Positions 6,849 through 7,838 of a stretch of 7,838 bases of DNA are shown one piece after another (within the stretch, counting starts at the first letter, position 1; every line of letters begins with the position of its first letter). The position numbers and the translations under genes were made by a program. The stretch is taken from NCBI GenBank assembly GCA_020630245.1, contig JAHDBZ010000040.1:1-7838 (forward strand), given 5' to 3'. Source of the DNA: Candidatus Altimarinota bacterium (GTDB taxonomy: Bacteria > Patescibacteriota > Gracilibacteria > UBA4473). The notes beneath the pieces were generated by a model. It was not told the origin of the DNA. It made no database searches and saw nothing but the letters and a program-made list of their open reading frames with translations.

Positions 6849-6878
6849 TTGACTTACAGGTGTTATAGTCTCTAAAAT
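6849..6878 (+). promoter_or_regulatory. Promoter for the Ala/Glu-repeat secreted protein gene
   Basis: TTGACT at 6849-6854 (5 of 6 to -35) and TAAAAT at 6873-6878 (5 of 6 to -10) are separated by 18 bases. A second candidate -10, TATAGT at 6864-6869, carries an upstream TGT as in extended -10 promoters (TG at 6861-6862) but lacks a -35. The main pair puts the transcript start at about 6884-6886. That is after the in-frame ATG at 6881 and before the ATG at 6914, which supports 6914 as the translation start. The site separates this gene from the glucan operon. Confidence 0.6.
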
Positions 6879-6913
6879 CAATGCACAATTATTTACCCAC
6901 TAATTTTTTCGCA

Positions 6914-7838
6914 ATGAAAAACCGCAATCTTGCTTTATTTTTAGGTCTAACCGCCATACCGGTGATGGGCCTTGCTGGTGGAGGGAGCTATAACTCTGCT
7001 CTCTACGATGCCATGCGTGGTGGTCATAGTACTAGTTATGGTGCTGGTTATACACAACCAGTCACTACTACAACGACTGCGACTACAACTGTGACAAGCA
7101 CTCCAAGTACTTCTCACACCTACACACACACGACTCCGGTCGTGGTAACTACATCTCCATATGATGTAAACTTTAGCACCGAATCTACGACAGTCACTAC
7201 TGGTGCTAATGTAACAACCGTTAGTACTGGTGAAACCTACAATCAGGGTTCTCAGTTCTACCAATACATCGAAGGAACCAACACTGGTTCTACGATCGTT
7301 CGAACCGAAACGCTTCGTGTTGCTGATACGACCGTTAACCTTGGACAAGTACAATTTGTTACAACCGTTCCAACTAGCTATCGTTACGTGATCTATTGGT
7401 CACAACTCACAGAAGCTCAACGTCTAATTCTTCTCGAATACTTCGGTGTTGAATATGAAGGCGGTGCGATCGTACAACTCGCCGACGGAAGCTTCGTAAT
7501 GCTTACCGAAGAACAAGCCACTGAAGTCGCTACTGACGACCCAACCGCTCCAGAAGGAGCTGGCACGGAAGCTGGTGGATCTACAGATGAAACAACAGAA
7601 GAAACTTCTGCCGCTGATGAACTTGCCGAAGAACTTGCAGAAGCGACTCCAGAAGAAGCGGCTGCTGCGGCCGAAGAAGCGGCTGCTGCTGCTGAAGAAG
7701 CGGCGGCTACCGCTGCTGAGGAAGCGGCGGCGGCTGAAGAAGCACTCGCTGCTGATGATCTTGCTGCGGCTGAAGAAGCCGCTGCTGCTGCTGAAGAAGC
7801 CGCTACGACTGCTGAAGAAGCTGCCGCTACTGCCGAAG
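6914..7838 (+). CDS. Secreted Thr-rich / Ala-Glu-repeat protein, 3' end outside window
   Basis: The frame is open from ATG 6914 to the window edge: 308 full codons and no stop. Residues 1-21 form a signal peptide, with MKNRN, then a hydrophobic run from LALFLGL to VMGLA, and likely cleavage before GGGS. A Gly/Tyr/Ser segment follows, then a strongly Thr/Ser-rich, Pro-containing stretch (about 48-110) that looks like a flexible, surface-exposed linker. A small ordered region (about 110-205) includes YRYVIYWSQLTEAQRLILLEY and GGAIVQLADGSFVML. From about 233 the chain becomes Ala/Glu-rich, and from 247 it is built of EE-A(n) units. No cysteine or lipobox is present, so it is not a lipoprotein. 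Glu is almost always GAA, and Gly, Ala and Thr favour GGT, GCT and ACT/ACA, a bias often seen in abundant proteins. An in-frame ATG at 6881 would add 11 residues ahead of the signal peptide and lies before the predicted transcript start, so 6914 is preferred. I do not recognise the family; a cell-surface or envelope-spanning role is inferred. Confidence 0.85.
   Translation, partial: MKNRNLALFLGLTAIPVMGLAGGGSYNSALYDAMRGGHSTSYGAGYTQPVTTTTTATTTVTSTPSTSHTYTHTTPVVVTTSPYDVNFSTESTTVTTGANVTTVSTGETYNQGSQFYQYIEGTNTGSTIVRTETLRVADTTVNLGQVQFVTTVPTSYRYVIYWSQLTEAQRLILLEYFGVEYEGGAIVQLADGSFVMLTEEQATEVATDDPTAPEGAGTEAGGSTDETTEETSAADELAEELAEATPEEAAAAAEEAAAAAEEAAATAAEEAAAAEEALAADDLAAAEEAAAAAEEAATTAEEAAATAE
7652..7838 (+). 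repeat. Ala/Glu heptad-like coding repeat (EE-A5 units), continuing past the window
   Basis: Within the last gene, acidic pairs start at residues 247, 254, 261, 269, 275, 281 (Asp-Asp), 287, 294 and 301, with a further Glu at 308. Spacings are 7, 7, 8, 6, 6, 6, 7, 7, 7. Between the pairs are runs of Ala with occasional Thr or Leu. The DNA is a degenerate GAA-GAA-GC(N) repeat in which GCT, GCG and GCC alternate. The copies are therefore not identical at base level, pointing to selection on the protein or an old expansion. It should form a long, rigid, Ala-rich helix with an acidic stripe. Confidence 0.85.

Noticed and set aside
6834..6850. A-run followed by T-run after the patatin gene as an intrinsic terminator
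   Set aside because: There is no GC-containing stem. The A/T runs could pair only weakly, and the T-run merges into the downstream -35 box.
6881..6913. In-frame upstream ATG for the secreted repeat protein
   Set aside because: It would put a non-basic 11-residue segment ahead of a normal signal peptide, and it precedes the predicted transcript start of the better promoter. ATG 6914 is preferred.
6947..7354. A 135-residue open frame on the minus strand opposite the last gene
   Set aside because: It is antisense to the Thr/Ser-rich part of the secreted protein. Its Ser/Arg-rich composition is what reading ACN/GTN codons backwards produces. The plus-strand frame has a promoter, signal peptide and continuous coding to the edge.
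1..7838. TGA-as-glycine recoding (genetic code 25)
   Set aside because: No in-frame TGA occurs in any supported gene, glycine is coded normally by GGN, and all proteins are full length under the standard bacterial code.
1..7838. CRISPR array, tRNA/rRNA genes, insertion sequences or a defence system
   Set aside because: No regularly spaced repeats, no transposase or nuclease motifs, no terminal inverted repeats and no tRNA-like cloverleaf were seen. The window is almost fully occupied by metabolic and envelope genes.

Overview
The window is a densely packed bacterial segment of moderate GC with every supported gene on the + strand. It reads as a small-genome, surface-protein-rich bacterium. 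My best guess is a Patescibacteria/CPR lineage (Peregrinibacteria- or Gracilibacteria-like). This rests on a secreted beta-sandwich fragment of a style common there, an archaeal-looking alpha-glucan enzyme set, very short spacers, and no Shine-Dalgarno motif before any start. The placement is inference and not firm. The ordinary bacterial code fits: about 7 kb of coding sequence has no in-frame TGA. The six visible stops are four TAG and two TAA.

Layout. Positions 1-309 are the C-terminal end of a probably exported beta-rich protein whose start lies outside the window. Positions 310-416 hold a strong hairpin (330-368) and a weak candidate promoter. Positions 417-6833 are a five-gene block that looks like one operon: a GT-B glycogen/starch synthase-like glycosyltransferase, a GH57 alpha-amylase-like enzyme, a GH15 glucoamylase-like enzyme, a ROK-family sugar kinase, and a patatin-like phospholipase. 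The spacers are 91, 19 and 18 bases, followed by a 14-base overlap. Positions 6834-6913 carry the best promoter in the window. From 6914 to the window edge runs an open secreted protein with a signal peptide, a Thr/Ser-rich segment, a small central domain and a long Ala/Glu heptad-like tail. It is still open at base 7838.

How the genes fit together. None of the four carbohydrate enzymes has a signal peptide, so the pathway is probably cytoplasmic. The glycosyltransferase would build an alpha-1,4-glucan from a nucleotide sugar. The GH57 enzyme would cut or rearrange it, the GH15 enzyme would release glucose from chain ends, and the ROK kinase would make glucose 6-phosphate. No phosphorylase, branching enzyme or nucleotide-sugar pyrophosphorylase is visible here. 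The patatin-like lipase is translationally linked to the kinase, but its role in the pathway is unclear.

The points most worth a second look are the Ala/Glu repeat protein at the right edge, the ROK kinase that lacks the family's zinc-binding cysteine cluster, the compact hydrolytic glycogen module with a coupled lipase, and the absence of Shine-Dalgarno motifs.
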